From SHVO01 sp041905525 (GTDB taxonomy: Bacteria; Pseudomonadota; Alphaproteobacteria; Rhodospirillales; Rhodospirillaceae): 64,000 nt of DNA. Below the pieces are notes generated by a model. It ran no database searches. It was not told the DNA's origin and saw only the letters and a list, made by a program, of their open reading frames with translations. Below are positions 52,236 through 60,299 of the stretch, piece after piece (position 1 is the stretch's first letter; each line of letters starts with the position of its first letter). A program made the translations under genes and the position numbers. Where the stretch lies: assembly GCA_041905525.1 (NCBI GenBank), contig JAYRKY010000004.1, positions 124,001 through 188,000 of the forward strand, read 5' to 3'.

Positions 52236-53606
52236 CTAAAGCAGCAAGTCCTGCCGCCGTATCACGGCAACTTGATCCGGAAGCTTGCGCAAGTCGGCGG
52301 CGACGCCCGGCCCGCCAACCTCGGTGATATTCGCCGTGACCGCGTGGGCGACTTGAAGCCGGCTCGCGAGTCCGAGGACATACGTCGAGCGGCGGCCGGC
52401 GCGCTGGCGGAAGACCAGCATGGCCTGGAATATCTCCTCGTCGTTGCGGCGCGTCCCACGGGGAATCTCAAGTCCCGCGACAATATGATCCAACGCCAGG
52501 ATCTGCTCGGCCAACTGGAAAGGATCGAGCAGTACCGCCACGTCGCGGACGTAAGGGCGGAAGAGCTCGCGCAGGGGCACCAAAGATTCCACCCCGAGGT
52601 GCTGCGGCACGTGCGTGATTTCTAGGCGCAGGTGTATCAAGCGCTCCCGCTGCGGGATATTGGAGATGAGCCGCTGGATATCCGAGAGGCGCGGTCCCTT
52701 CAGAACCGGATAGGGCACCGGGACCGTCAGCGTGGCCCGCAGGCCCTGCTCGCACATCTCGGAGAAGGCGCGCGTAGCCGCGGCGAGCAAGTCGAGGGCC
52801 GTTGCATCGTTCGGTGGCGGGCTGCCGACAGCAAACACTTCCGACCCATCCGCGCGCGCCGCGCGGAAGAAGAAGGAGTTGAGGCTCTGCGTCTCGGCGT
52901 TCCAGGCGGCCCGATAGGTCACCGACAGCTGGGACATCTCTGACTTGGCGGAAAGGTCGGACTTCACCGCGACCATCTTGGGCGGCGCGGCTGTCGGACG
53001 GGCGGGCTTCGCGGGAGCCTTTAAAGTTTCTTTTGCACCACCGATGCCGAGGGAGGTCGCCTGGCGCACGCTTTCCACAGCGGCGCGCACGCGATCCAGA
53101 TTCAGGGAGCCGTCGGCGTTCAGAGCCCCTCTGAGATCGAGCTTAGCGGCTTCGGGAAGCGGGGGCGGAACTTCTGTGAAGCGGGCTCCGACCAGCTTCT
53201 CGCCGATCTTGGCGGCGATGGCGTCGGCGCGCTTCATGGCTTCCGGTTCAGGCACGCCGGGGAACAGGAGAAGCCAGGTGTCTTTGTCCTGCGGAATGTA
53301 GGTGGCACCCTTGCCGATCATGCGGGAGATGGTCGACTCCGCGATCAGCAGGATGCGGTCTTCGTATTTTTCCCAGAGCTCGCCGATGGCCGCGCGGAAT
53401 TCGCCAAGTGTGATGACCTGAACGCGCCCGCTGGCGCGGGTTTCGGATTCCTGGACGAGGTCGAAAAGCGCGAGCGCCACGCCTTCGTCCCAGTAAGCGC
53501 GCGGCGCGATATGCGGTTCTTCCTCGGCCGTTCCGGCGAGGCGGCGGATGGTGCCGCGCATACGCGATAGCGTCGGTTTCAGCGCCGAAATCAAACTCCC
53601 AAACAT
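52236..53606 (-). CDS. Protein with degenerate GGDEF/EAL-like halves, function unknown
   Basis: A 456-residue cytoplasmic protein. The N-terminal part (about 60-140) reads LGEFRAAIGELWEKYEDRILLIAESTISRMIGKGATYIPQDKDTWLLLFPG, resembling the fold of a GGDEF domain without the signature. A Pro/Ala-rich linker (about 190-230) leads to a C-terminal alpha/beta region (about 245-456) suggestive of an EAL-like barrel without catalytic Glu-Ala-Leu or Asp motifs. I cannot show either domain directly; the comparison is a guess from segment order. It is read in the same direction as the 2H phosphoesterase-like gene 9 bases upstream, so the two are probably co-transcribed. Confidence 0.45.
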   Translation of the reverse strand: MFGSLISALKPTLSRMRGTIRRLAGTAEEEPHIAPRAYWDEGVALALFDLVQESETRASGRVQVITLGEFRAAIGELWEKYEDRILLIAESTISRMIGKGATYIPQDKDTWLLLFPGVPEPEAMKRADAIAAKIGEKLVGARFTEVPPPLPEAAKLDLRGALNADGSLNLDRVRAAVESVRQATSLGIGGAKETLKAPAKPARPTAAPPKMVAVKSDLSAKSEMSQLSVTYRAAWNAETQSLNSFFFRAARADGSEVFAVGSPPPNDATALDLLAAATRAFSEMCEQGLRATLTVPVPYPVLKGPRLSDIQRLISNIPQRERLIHLRLEITHVPQHLGVESLVPLRELFRPYVRDVAVLLDPFQLAEQILALDHIVAGLEIPRGTRRNDEEIFQAMLVFRQRAGRRSTYVLGLASRLQVAHAVTANITEVGGPGVAADLRKLPDQVAVIRRQDLLL

Positions 53607-53615
53607 GTCTCAAAA

Positions 53616-54329
53616 CTAGACGTTGCGGCCGAACGGAATCCGTTCGAGCGGCGTCATCGGCTGGCCGATGGCATCCTGCGCGAAGACGACAAGATCACGT
53701 ATGCGGATGGGCTGGCCAAGAACGGGTTGCGCGAGCTTGGACAGAAGATCCATCACGCTCTGTCGCTCATGATCGTCGTCGATCCGGTCCGTCAGCGAAA
53801 TATGGAAGCGGAACTCCTCCATCACATAGGGATAGCCCCAGTGCTCGAGCATCTGCTCCTGGTGAACGGTGAGCTTGTTCCGCTTGTAGTCTTCTTCCTG
53901 CTTCTTGGAGAGCGGCGTGCGGAAGCCTTCGAACGCGCGCACGCAAGCGGCCGCCAACCGCTCCAGCGCCGCCGATTCCGCGATCGGCGTCAGGGCGATA
54001 AACTTGCCGATCACGGCGAGTTCCAAGGGCGGAAGTTCAATGGGGCCGCGGCTCCGCGCGAATACGCGCGCCGCCGCAAGCAAACCCTCCGGCCGATTGA
54101 CGGCATTGAGTTCGAAGGGGGGCTTCAGCGTGCCGTGGAAACCATAGCGGCGCGGGCTTTCGGTCAACTCGCCGATGCGCTCGAGGGAGGGTTTTGCATT
54201 CTTGCCGATGGCCGCTTCCAGCGCGGCGCGGCCACGATGCCCCAGCCAAGTCTGGCCGAAGGTATCCAGCGCGCTCTCGGGCTCGGGCGCGTAGTAGATG
54301 GCGTATCGCGGAGCCGTTTGCACGCCCAT
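53616..54329 (-). CDS. DUF1045 / 2H-phosphoesterase-like protein
   Basis: A 237-residue cytoplasmic protein. The two histidine motifs HGTLKPP (residue about 65) and FHISLTDRI (about 174) are the H-x-T/S pair of the 2H phosphoesterase superfamily, and the beginning (RYAIYYAPEPESALDTFGQTWLGH) is typical of DUF1045. Relatives sit in phn operons and were proposed to hydrolyse cyclic phosphate esters in phosphonate metabolism; no phn genes are here, so the substrate is open. Start ATG 54329. Confidence 0.82.
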   Translation of the reverse strand: MGVQTAPRYAIYYAPEPESALDTFGQTWLGHRGRAALEAAIGKNAKPSLERIGELTESPRRYGFHGTLKPPFELNAVNRPEGLLAAARVFARSRGPIELPPLELAVIGKFIALTPIAESAALERLAAACVRAFEGFRTPLSKKQEEDYKRNKLTVHQEQMLEHWGYPYVMEEFRFHISLTDRIDDDHERQSVMDLLSKLAQPVLGQPIRIRDLVVFAQDAIGQPMTPLERIPFGRNV

Positions 54330-54430
54330 ACGTCAGTCCCCCTGTGCCGACGCAAGGCGAGGTCCTCTCGCCTCCCAGCTGACTCAGCACGCAAGCTTAG
54401 TTACGTAGTACCAATAGGTTAATAAAACGA

Positions 54431-55432
54431 TCAAGCCGCTTCGGCTGTCCCATGGTCCATGCGGGCAGCGAGGGCGACAAGTTCGGTAATATTGTTTCCC
54501 TCCCGGCCGCAGGACATCACCGACGTGCGCCAGTTCCGCGCACCCGGGCAGCCGTGGAACAGACCGGCGGCGTGGCGCATCACATGATGGGCGAAAACCC
54601 CGCTTGCCACTTGAGCGGACGCATACCCCGCGTAGGCGGCAACGACTTCGGCACGCGTCGGCGGCGACGCTGTTTCGCCGAAGTAAAGGCGGTCGACGTC
54701 GGCGAGGATGTAAGGTGTATCGTAGGCCGCGCGGCCGACCATCACCCCGTCGAGGGGCGCGCCGTGGGCGCTGGTCATATGTGCCGCACCGACGTCGAGA
54801 TCGACTATCCCGCCGTTCAGGATGAATTCGAGTTTTGGAAACCGGACTTTCAGGTCGTGCACGCGCTCGTAATGGAGTGGCGGGATCTCGCGGTTTTCCT
54901 TGGGGCTCAGACCTTTAAGCCAAGCCTTTCGCGCGTGAATGATGAATGTCCGGCAGCCCGCCTCCGCAACCGCCGAGACAAAACCGGCGAGATATTCGGG
55001 GCTGTCGAGGTGATCGATGCCGATGCGCGTTTTCACGGTGACTGGGATCTTCACCACCGCCCGCACCGCCGCCACGCAATCCGCCACCAATTGCGGCTCG
55101 GCCATTAGGCAGGCGCCGAAGCGGCCCGAGGTCACGCGGTCGCTGGGGCAGCCGACGTTCAGATTGATCTCGTCGTAGCCGCGTTCCTCCGCCATCCGGG
55201 CCGCCGTGGACAATTCGCGTGGATCAGAGCCGCCGAGTTGGAGCGCCACGGGATGCTCGGTATCCGAAAATTCCAGGAACCGTTCGGGGCTCCGGCCGCG
55301 CACAAGCGCCGGGCTCGTGACCATCTCCGTGTAGAGCAAGGCGCGCCGCGATAGCAGCCTCATCAGGACCCGGCAGTGGCGGTCCGTGCGGTCCATCATG
55401 GGCGCAACGCTAAAGCGACGGGAAAGCTCCAC
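54431..55432 (-). CDS. dusA: tRNA-dihydrouridine synthase A
   Basis: A 333-residue flavoenzyme that reduces uridine at positions 20/20a of the tRNA D-loop. FSVAPMMDRTDRHCR at the N-terminus binds FMN; the catalytic Cys is in NLNVGCPSDRVTSGRFGACLM; VKTRIGID and FILNGGI mark the TIM barrel. YPRDxxxx-like DusA loops (RDWRR-type) are not obvious, but HAPLDGVMVGRAAY and the ending fit DusA. The start is GTG 55432. Divergent from the SOS-controlled peptide gene by 159 bases. Confidence 0.93.
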   Translation of the reverse strand: MELSRRFSVAPMMDRTDRHCRVLMRLLSRRALLYTEMVTSPALVRGRSPERFLEFSDTEHPVALQLGGSDPRELSTAARMAEERGYDEINLNVGCPSDRVTSGRFGACLMAEPQLVADCVAAVRAVVKIPVTVKTRIGIDHLDSPEYLAGFVSAVAEAGCRTFIIHARKAWLKGLSPKENREIPPLHYERVHDLKVRFPKLEFILNGGIVDLDVGAAHMTSAHGAPLDGVMVGRAAYDTPYILADVDRLYFGETASPPTRAEVVAAYAGYASAQVASGVFAHHVMRHAAGLFHGCPGARNWRTSVMSCGREGNNITELVALAARMDHGTAEAA

Positions 55433-55526
55433 GCAGGCTCCTCGGGGCGAATCGAACGAAGTTATGCCGGTCCTTTACCAGCGCAGGGCTGCCAAGGACA
55501 GCCGGACAGCCCCATTGCGAAGCCGC

Positions 55527-55555
55527 TTGACTGTTCGTTCCCAATTTGTTCTTAT
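55527..55555 (+). promoter_or_regulatory. Sigma-70-type promoter of the small membrane peptide gene
   Basis: TTGACT (55527-55532) and TCTTAT (55550-55555) are 17 bases apart. Transcription should begin near 55562, about 30 bases before the ATG. Both LexA boxes overlap or flank this core. Confidence 0.6.
55537..55551 (+). promoter_or_regulatory. LexA (SOS) box 1
   Basis: GTTC-CCAATTT-GTTC, an exact match to the alphaproteobacterial LexA operator GTTC-N7-GTTC. It occupies the spacer between the -35 and -10 elements and reaches the -10, so bound LexA would block RNA polymerase. Confidence 0.8.
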
Positions 55556-55564
55556 CGCAAAAGA

Positions 55565-55579
55565 GAACAAACAAGGAAC
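55565..55579 (-). promoter_or_regulatory. LexA (SOS) box 2, opposite orientation
   Basis: GAAC-AAACAAG-GAAC, the reverse complement of the same operator. It lies just after the expected transcription start, centre to centre 28 bases from box 1. Two exact operators in 43 bases are very unlikely by chance. Confidence 0.8.
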
Positions 55580-55591
55580 CAGGAGTCATTC

Positions 55592-55690
55592 ATGACCGCG
55601 ACCTCTTTTCTCAAGGAAGCCTCTGCTCTGATTGGTCTTTTTGTGACCCTTTACATGTGGTCGCTGCTCGCTCTTGCATTGCAGAGCTGA
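55592..55690 (+). CDS. SOS-regulated 32-residue membrane peptide (SidA-like candidate)
   Basis: Thirty-two residues: a polar start (MTATSFLKEASA), then one hydrophobic helix (about 12-30, LIGLFVTLYMWSLLALAL) and a QS end. An ideal AGGAG (55581-55585) lies 6 bases before the ATG. The promoter holds two LexA boxes, so it should be repressed until DNA damage. Caulobacter SidA is a 29-residue, LexA-controlled inner-membrane peptide that stops division by acting on the FtsW/FtsI complex; size, topology and control match, but sequence identity was not tested. A small toxin of the TisB kind is another option. A GC-rich hairpin at about 55698-55730 may end the transcript. Confidence 0.75.
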   Translation: MTATSFLKEASALIGLFVTLYMWSLLALALQS

Positions 55691-55890
55691 TTTTCGGCCT
55701 AGGGCGGTCCGCCGCGGTCGCCCCTTAGGAACTTGTTAAGCTTTGGAAAGTAATAATTTTTTTACCGTGGGAGACAGCGCGCCTCACAGAACATGAGGTT
55801 CGATGTTTGATCCAGGTCATTTGACTTGCCGAAGAACGGCGCAATATAAGTGATCTGTGGAAAACTTTAAAAATTCTACTTCTGCGCTAA

Positions 55891-55907
55891 GGGCGCAAGG
55901 TGCGCCC
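55891..55907 (+). promoter_or_regulatory. Hairpin presenting the ribosome binding site
   Basis: GGGCGCA-AGG-TGCGCCC: a perfect 7-bp stem whose 3-base loop is the only Shine-Dalgarno-like AGG in front of the next gene. It ends two bases before ATG 55910. It could gate translation, for example by temperature. Confidence 0.5.
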
Positions 55908-55909
55908 AA

Positions 55910-56335
55910 ATGAGCACCGCTCAGGTCTCCAATGCAGGGATCGTCGGCGCGAGCCCCCGGATTCCGCTTCGAAACTCGGTTGCGTCCTCATCTGAGTATG
56001 TGGACTCGATGGGCGGTACCTATGCGCCGCCGCCGCGCGACCAATGGCATCCCTACGATGACGATCTGGGCGGCTTCGACACCACGCCGCGCCGCCGCGG
56101 GTACCGCGGGCCATTCCAGGACCAAGTCATCAGCTTCGGCGGCGTCCTCGTTTCGCGGGAAGTGGGCGCCACAATCATGCAGGCCCAGGCGTCGCTCGGC
56201 GCCACAGCGACTCCTCCGGTTGCGGCAGAAGCCGAGCGCGGGGTGGCGATCTACGAATTCAATCAGTCGCTGATCGGGGCCGCCCGCGCGATTTCCGGGA
56301 CGGGCTATACGTTCACCCCCGCCGCAGCGCCTTAG
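55910..56335 (+). CDS. Protein of unknown function
   Basis: A 141-residue protein without signal peptide or membrane helix. The N-terminal half is Ser/Pro/Gly-rich and probably disordered (SSEYVDSMGGTYAPPPRDQW). The C-terminal part (about 70-141) includes FQDQVISFGGVLVSREVG, a hydrophobic stretch, and a helix AERGVAIYEFNQSLIG. It lies next to the SOS peptide gene, but the 219-bp gap with its own hairpin argues for separate control. I do not recognise a family. Confidence 0.55.
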   Translation: MSTAQVSNAGIVGASPRIPLRNSVASSSEYVDSMGGTYAPPPRDQWHPYDDDLGGFDTTPRRRGYRGPFQDQVISFGGVLVSREVGATIMQAQASLGATATPPVAAEAERGVAIYEFNQSLIGAARAISGTGYTFTPAAAP

Positions 56336-56338
56336 GCG

Positions 56339-56692
56339 CTACGGCTTACGCCAGCGTCCGCCGGCGTCCATCACGAACCACCCATTTCGCGCCGCGGCCT
56401 GAGTCTGCCGTTCGCCGGCCACCGCCTGTACGGCTTCAAGGGGCGTGCCTTCCTTCTGGGCCAGGGAGCGGTAGGTGTCCAAGCGGGCGCGATTGATCGT
56501 CTCCACCAGCGCGCGGACTTCGGCGTTGGCTTCGGGCGAGACGGCGCCCACCAGGCCGTCGGGGCGTTCGCCGATCTGACCGGCACTGCGGGCCTGATCG
56601 AGATCAAGCGCGGCGGCCGGCGCCGCGGCGCTTGCCGCCAGCAGGCAGGCGGCAAACATCGCGCGGAGGCGCCGGGAATTTGTGTGCGTCAT
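56339..56692 (-). CDS. ydbL: YdbL-like (DUF1318) periplasmic protein
   Basis: A 117-residue protein starting at ATG 56692 (the frame extends five codons further). The signal peptide ends near AALDLDQA. The mature domain reads ARSAGQIGERPDGLVGAVSP...VNRARLDTYRSLAQKEGTPLEAVQAVAGERQTQ, the DUF1318/YdbL pattern. It is the last gene of the ydbH-ynbE-ydbL set on this strand, 20 bases after ynbE. In E. coli YdbL is thought to assist YdbH-YnbE in lipid transport. Confidence 0.88.
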   Translation of the reverse strand: MTHTNSRRLRAMFAACLLAASAAAPAAALDLDQARSAGQIGERPDGLVGAVSPEANAEVRALVETINRARLDTYRSLAQKEGTPLEAVQAVAGERQTQAAARNGWFVMDAGGRWRKP

Positions 56693-56712
56693 GGCAGGTG
56701 TCCTCACAGCGG

Positions 56713-56916
56713 CTAAAAGATCTTGGGATTTTTCTGGATCGCCTCTTCAACGCCCTTCTCGAGCTTCACGCGCACCTCCTGCTCGATCTTGACGTTGAGA
56801 TTTATGACGATGGGTTTGTCGGGCACTTCAAGCCGGACCGTGGGCGAACAGCCGCCCACGGAACCGCCCAGTGCGGTCACGACTGCGCAAAGTGCGATGA
56901 ATTTTCTGTCGAGCAA
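56713..56916 (-). CDS. ynbE: YnbE-like small lipoprotein
   Basis: A 67-residue lipoprotein with TTG start, a signal ending in the lipobox GGC (residue 23) and a short body with VPDKPIVINLNVKIEQEVRVKLEKGVEE, the YnbE signature. In E. coli YnbE pairs with the end of YdbH to form an intermembrane bridge for phospholipids. It lies 75 bases downstream of the ydbH stop. Confidence 0.9.
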   Translation of the reverse strand: MLDRKFIALCAVVTALGGSVGGCSPTVRLEVPDKPIVINLNVKIEQEVRVKLEKGVEEAIQKNPKIF

Positions 56917-56991
56917 GGAAGGTGATCCTTTTCCTGGGTGCGACGTGTGTCCGAGTATTTTAGCCGAAGATGGCTGCTTTGCGGCAATACA

Positions 56992-59643
56992 TTAGCCGCC
57001 GCGGGACTTTTGGCCCTCGCGGATCTGGCGCTCGATATTCGTCGGAATTCCGACGCCCACCAGACCTTGCGTCAGGATCTGGGTGAGACGTCCCGAAAGG
57101 TTCAAATTGAACTCGATAGGATAACCGCCATAGAGATCGGGGTTGCGCCCGGCGAGAGACACGCCCACGCTTACGTCCTCGGTCACAGGACCATCAAGCG
57201 TGATCGACAGGCGGTCGTAGGCAAAGTTCGAAAGCGCCTGAAGGAGCAGCGACCCACCTTGGTTTTGAGCAAGCGCCTCCGGCGGTGTCGCGGGCTTGTA
57301 AACAAGGCGCCCGGGAGCGTCCGCGCGTAAGGCACCGCCCGCAAAATGGATCGTACCCTTCTCGGTCCGGAGCGGCACCGCGCCGGATAAGGTTCCCGTG
57401 ATCGAAAGACCGTCGACTTTCGCGAGCGCGGAAAGCTGTTCCATATCGATCTTCTCGACGGCGAGCGAGAAAGCTCCGTCCTGACCATCGATCGGAATCC
57501 TTGCATCCGACAGCGTCATTCGGCCCCCAGCGACATTGAGTCCACCGCGAAGCACATTCACGTGGCCATCGCCTGGGAGGACCAAGTCCGCGCGGAGATC
57601 CTGCAGCGGGAGTCCGGCGACGATGGATTTTACTGAGACGCTTTGGGTCTTTTCGGCGCGTGGCGGCAGCAGGTCGGCGAGGTCGAGGGTGGCGGTCACG
57701 CCGGCCACACTCATGTCGCCGCGTGCGAATGAAACGTCATCAAGGACGAGCGACGCCCGGCCTTCATGGGCGCCCGGTCGCCAGGCCGCCTTGGCAGTTA
57801 GGCCGAGGGTCCCGCTCAGATCGGACACTGCCGTGAGGAAACCGAGGTCCGCAGCGTCCGGTTTGCCGCCGCGCACAAACCTCTTCTTCTGTATCGAGAG
57901 GCTGGCCGATCCGCGCGCGAAGCTCTTGTCGAACTGGCCATTGAAGTCGCCGAACTTGCTGCCGCTCGCCGCCGTGAGCGTCCCCTTGATGTCGTAGGAA
58001 TTGGCGCTGGAAGAGAGCGCGGCGGCGACGGCGAGGGCGCTCTCGGGGCGCGACGTCTCATCCTCGCCCAGCGGACCCACGCGCACGAGCGAGGCCGCGA
58101 GTTTGCCGGACAGATTCGCCGCGCCATAGGTCGCATCGAGGCGGCCGTTCTGAAATTCTCCCGCGGGATGGCTGAGTGCGGTGTCGCGGAGGGTTAAGGT
58201 GACGCTAGATCCCTGTGCGCGAATTTTCACGTCGGGAGCGCGTGCGACGATCCATGCTTCATCGTCCCCGCGCAGACGCACCTCGGGGATCGAAAGCCCG
58301 AAGTTTCCGACGGCGCCTGATGCCGGGCTCCATGTGAACGTGGCTGCGTCGCCCTTCGCGAGAGTGAGTTGCGCCGGAGCGTCCAACGTCCAGGACGCCC
58401 ATGTCGCATGCGCCACCTGCGCCGCAAGAGTGTTCACGGCGGCGGTGAATGTCCCATCTGCAACGCCCAACGTGCTCGCGATCGACGCTTGCGCGTCTTC
58501 GATAGTCGCGCCCTCGAAAACAACGTTGCGCAATTTAAGGTTCGCATCGAGGCGTCCCTTCGCATCACGCAGCGTTCCCGCTACGTCTGCCAATTCCAAG
58601 GCGCCAGTCACCGCGCCGCCCGCGACCGGAAAGCCCTCGACCTCGATGCGGCCCTTCCCGAGCTCGAAACGCGGCGCGGCCTGTCCGGTCTGACTGCGGC
58701 CCGCCGCAGCAAATGCAACCCGGCCCTGGCCTACCATTGCCGTTGCAGACAAATCGAAGTCGAGAGCCTGTTCGCCGTTCTTTTCGGTGAGGATGAGACC
58801 CGCCTCCGACCGCGACGGCGCAAGCGTGATCGACCAAGGCAGAGTATCAAGGCTCTTAACGCCAAGAGGCGGCGCATCGAACGAGAAGGTCAGGGGTTTC
58901 GGAATACGCAGCGCAACGGACCCATCGCCCGCGTCCACCGTGAGGACACCCGCGGCGTCGAATCTGTCGGTAAGTCCGGGGACCGCGAAACCTCGGATGT
59001 CGAGCGTGAAAGATCCCTGGCCCTCGGACCCAGCGAGATCGAGGGCCGAGATCCGGCCGTTCCAGGCGGCGGTGACGGCGACACCAGGCCCGGAGACATC
59101 GGCCTTCACGGCGACGGACCAAATACTGTCGCGGGATTGTGCAGAGATCGTAAAGGGAGCCTGAAGCTCCGCCGACGGCGTCACGACAGTCAGTGAACCG
59201 TTCGCCACATCGAACCGCTTGAGGTTCGGCAGTACAAGCGGTTCTTCCGAGCGGCGGAGACGGAAGGCGCCAAGCCCGAGGCCGTCCTCCGTCCAGGTCA
59301 GACGTGCACCGAGCTTCCCGATCCGAACGGCGTCGATCCGCGTCAAGACGAGCCCGAGGGGCGTATAGTCGGCCTCGATCTGGCCGACGAGAAGGGCCCC
59401 ACCTTCTGCCGTCACCTCATCGATTGTGAGGCCGGTAACCCCGACGCGCGAGACGTTGACGGAAACGTCGGCGAGGCCCGCCTGTCGCAACGCACGTGAG
59501 AAGACGTATTCAGCAATGGATTCGCGCGCGAACAGAACGGCCGCAAAGACGACGCCGGCTGCCGTAGCGCCCATCGCCCAAATGCGGCGCACGGACGGAT
59601 CCTCAGAGGAGGGTGATTCCGGAAAGGGTGCGTCGGATGACAT
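56992..59643 (-). CDS. ydbH: YdbH-like intermembrane phospholipid transport protein
   Basis: An 883-residue AsmA-like protein. ATG 59643 gives a cytoplasmic tail, one membrane anchor (about 19-42, IWAMGATAAGVVFAAVLFA) and a long beta-rich groove reaching into the periplasm. The C-terminal region from about 790 (TPPEALAQNQGGSLLLQALSNFAYDRLSITLDG) and NPDLYGGYPIEFNLNLSGRLTQIL is the YdbH 'dicarboxylate transport' domain. It works with YnbE and YdbL, encoded directly downstream. The upstream gene is divergent (92 bp between). A second AsmA-type bridge (YhdP-like) is elsewhere in the window. Confidence 0.9.
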   Translation of the reverse strand: MSSDAPFPESPSSEDPSVRRIWAMGATAAGVVFAAVLFARESIAEYVFSRALRQAGLADVSVNVSRVGVTGLTIDEVTAEGGALLVGQIEADYTPLGLVLTRIDAVRIGKLGARLTWTEDGLGLGAFRLRRSEEPLVLPNLKRFDVANGSLTVVTPSAELQAPFTISAQSRDSIWSVAVKADVSGPGVAVTAAWNGRISALDLAGSEGQGSFTLDIRGFAVPGLTDRFDAAGVLTVDAGDGSVALRIPKPLTFSFDAPPLGVKSLDTLPWSITLAPSRSEAGLILTEKNGEQALDFDLSATAMVGQGRVAFAAAGRSQTGQAAPRFELGKGRIEVEGFPVAGGAVTGALELADVAGTLRDAKGRLDANLKLRNVVFEGATIEDAQASIASTLGVADGTFTAAVNTLAAQVAHATWASWTLDAPAQLTLAKGDAATFTWSPASGAVGNFGLSIPEVRLRGDDEAWIVARAPDVKIRAQGSSVTLTLRDTALSHPAGEFQNGRLDATYGAANLSGKLAASLVRVGPLGEDETSRPESALAVAAALSSSANSYDIKGTLTAASGSKFGDFNGQFDKSFARGSASLSIQKKRFVRGGKPDAADLGFLTAVSDLSGTLGLTAKAAWRPGAHEGRASLVLDDVSFARGDMSVAGVTATLDLADLLPPRAEKTQSVSVKSIVAGLPLQDLRADLVLPGDGHVNVLRGGLNVAGGRMTLSDARIPIDGQDGAFSLAVEKIDMEQLSALAKVDGLSITGTLSGAVPLRTEKGTIHFAGGALRADAPGRLVYKPATPPEALAQNQGGSLLLQALSNFAYDRLSITLDGPVTEDVSVGVSLAGRNPDLYGGYPIEFNLNLSGRLTQILTQGLVGVGIPTNIERQIREGQKSRGG

Positions 59644-59735
59644 CGGAGCGTTGTCTTGTCCCAGGGAGATGCGGCACACTTGAACGCGGCGGCGCGGCGA
59701 AATTGCGGCGACCGTCCAGAAAGAGAAGAGTAAGG

Positions 59736-60296
59736 ATGCGCCCCACAGCTGTCGACTCGAGCTTCGAAGTCGCTTTCTGGTTTCTCGATCGTGCGGTCGA
59801 GGACGGGGAGTATCTTCAGCCCCAGAAGCTGCAGCGGCTTATGTACCTGGCGCAGGCTTATTTCGGCGTGCTGCAGAACGGGGCCAAGCTGATGCCAGCC
59901 ACATTCATCGCGCGCGACGAGGGGCCGATCGAGCCGACCATCTTCAAGGCGCTGGCCCGCGGCCGACCGATGATCGACCTACGACCGATCGACGAAGTGC
60001 CGCGTCATGTCCTGGACAGCGTGTGGCGGCAGTTTGGTGCGCACTCGATCGACTACCTGGACAAGCTCATAAAACGCCACCCGCCCTACGCCGACGCCAT
60101 TTCCGCCGGGATCGGCGCTGAGATTTCCCTCGAGGCGATGATCGAGTTTTACGGAACGCAAGGCACGTCGCGCCGCGCGTCGGCCGCCACGTCGGAGGCA
60201 CCGTCCGCTTCCAAAGTGCTGCGTCCCAAGGTGATGCGCAATCACAGCGGCAAGCCCGTCAGCACAACGCGTTGGATGCCGAAGAGAGTGGATTAG
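59736..60296 (+). CDS. Panacea (SocA/DUF4065-like) domain protein
   Basis: A 186-residue cytoplasmic protein starting at ATG 59736 with AAGG just before it. Residues about 10-115 match the Panacea domain: VAFWFLDRAVEDGEYLQPQKLQRLMYLAQAYF, then IARDEGPIEPTIFKAL, SIDYLDKLIKRHPPYAD. The C-terminal tail is basic and disordered. Panacea proteins are often antitoxins; in Caulobacter SocA delivers its toxin SocB to ClpXP. No toxin gene is adjacent: the next gene, 3 bases later, encodes a DUF192 protein. It could be a stand-alone adaptor. Confidence 0.72.
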   Translation: MRPTAVDSSFEVAFWFLDRAVEDGEYLQPQKLQRLMYLAQAYFGVLQNGAKLMPATFIARDEGPIEPTIFKALARGRPMIDLRPIDEVPRHVLDSVWRQFGAHSIDYLDKLIKRHPPYADAISAGIGAEISLEAMIEFYGTQGTSRRASAATSEAPSASKVLRPKVMRNHSGKPVSTTRWMPKRVD

Positions 60297-60299
60297 CCG

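Noticed and set aside
55727..55741. TTAG-N7-TTAA before the 55910 gene
   Set aside because: Imperfect CtrA match, likely chance.
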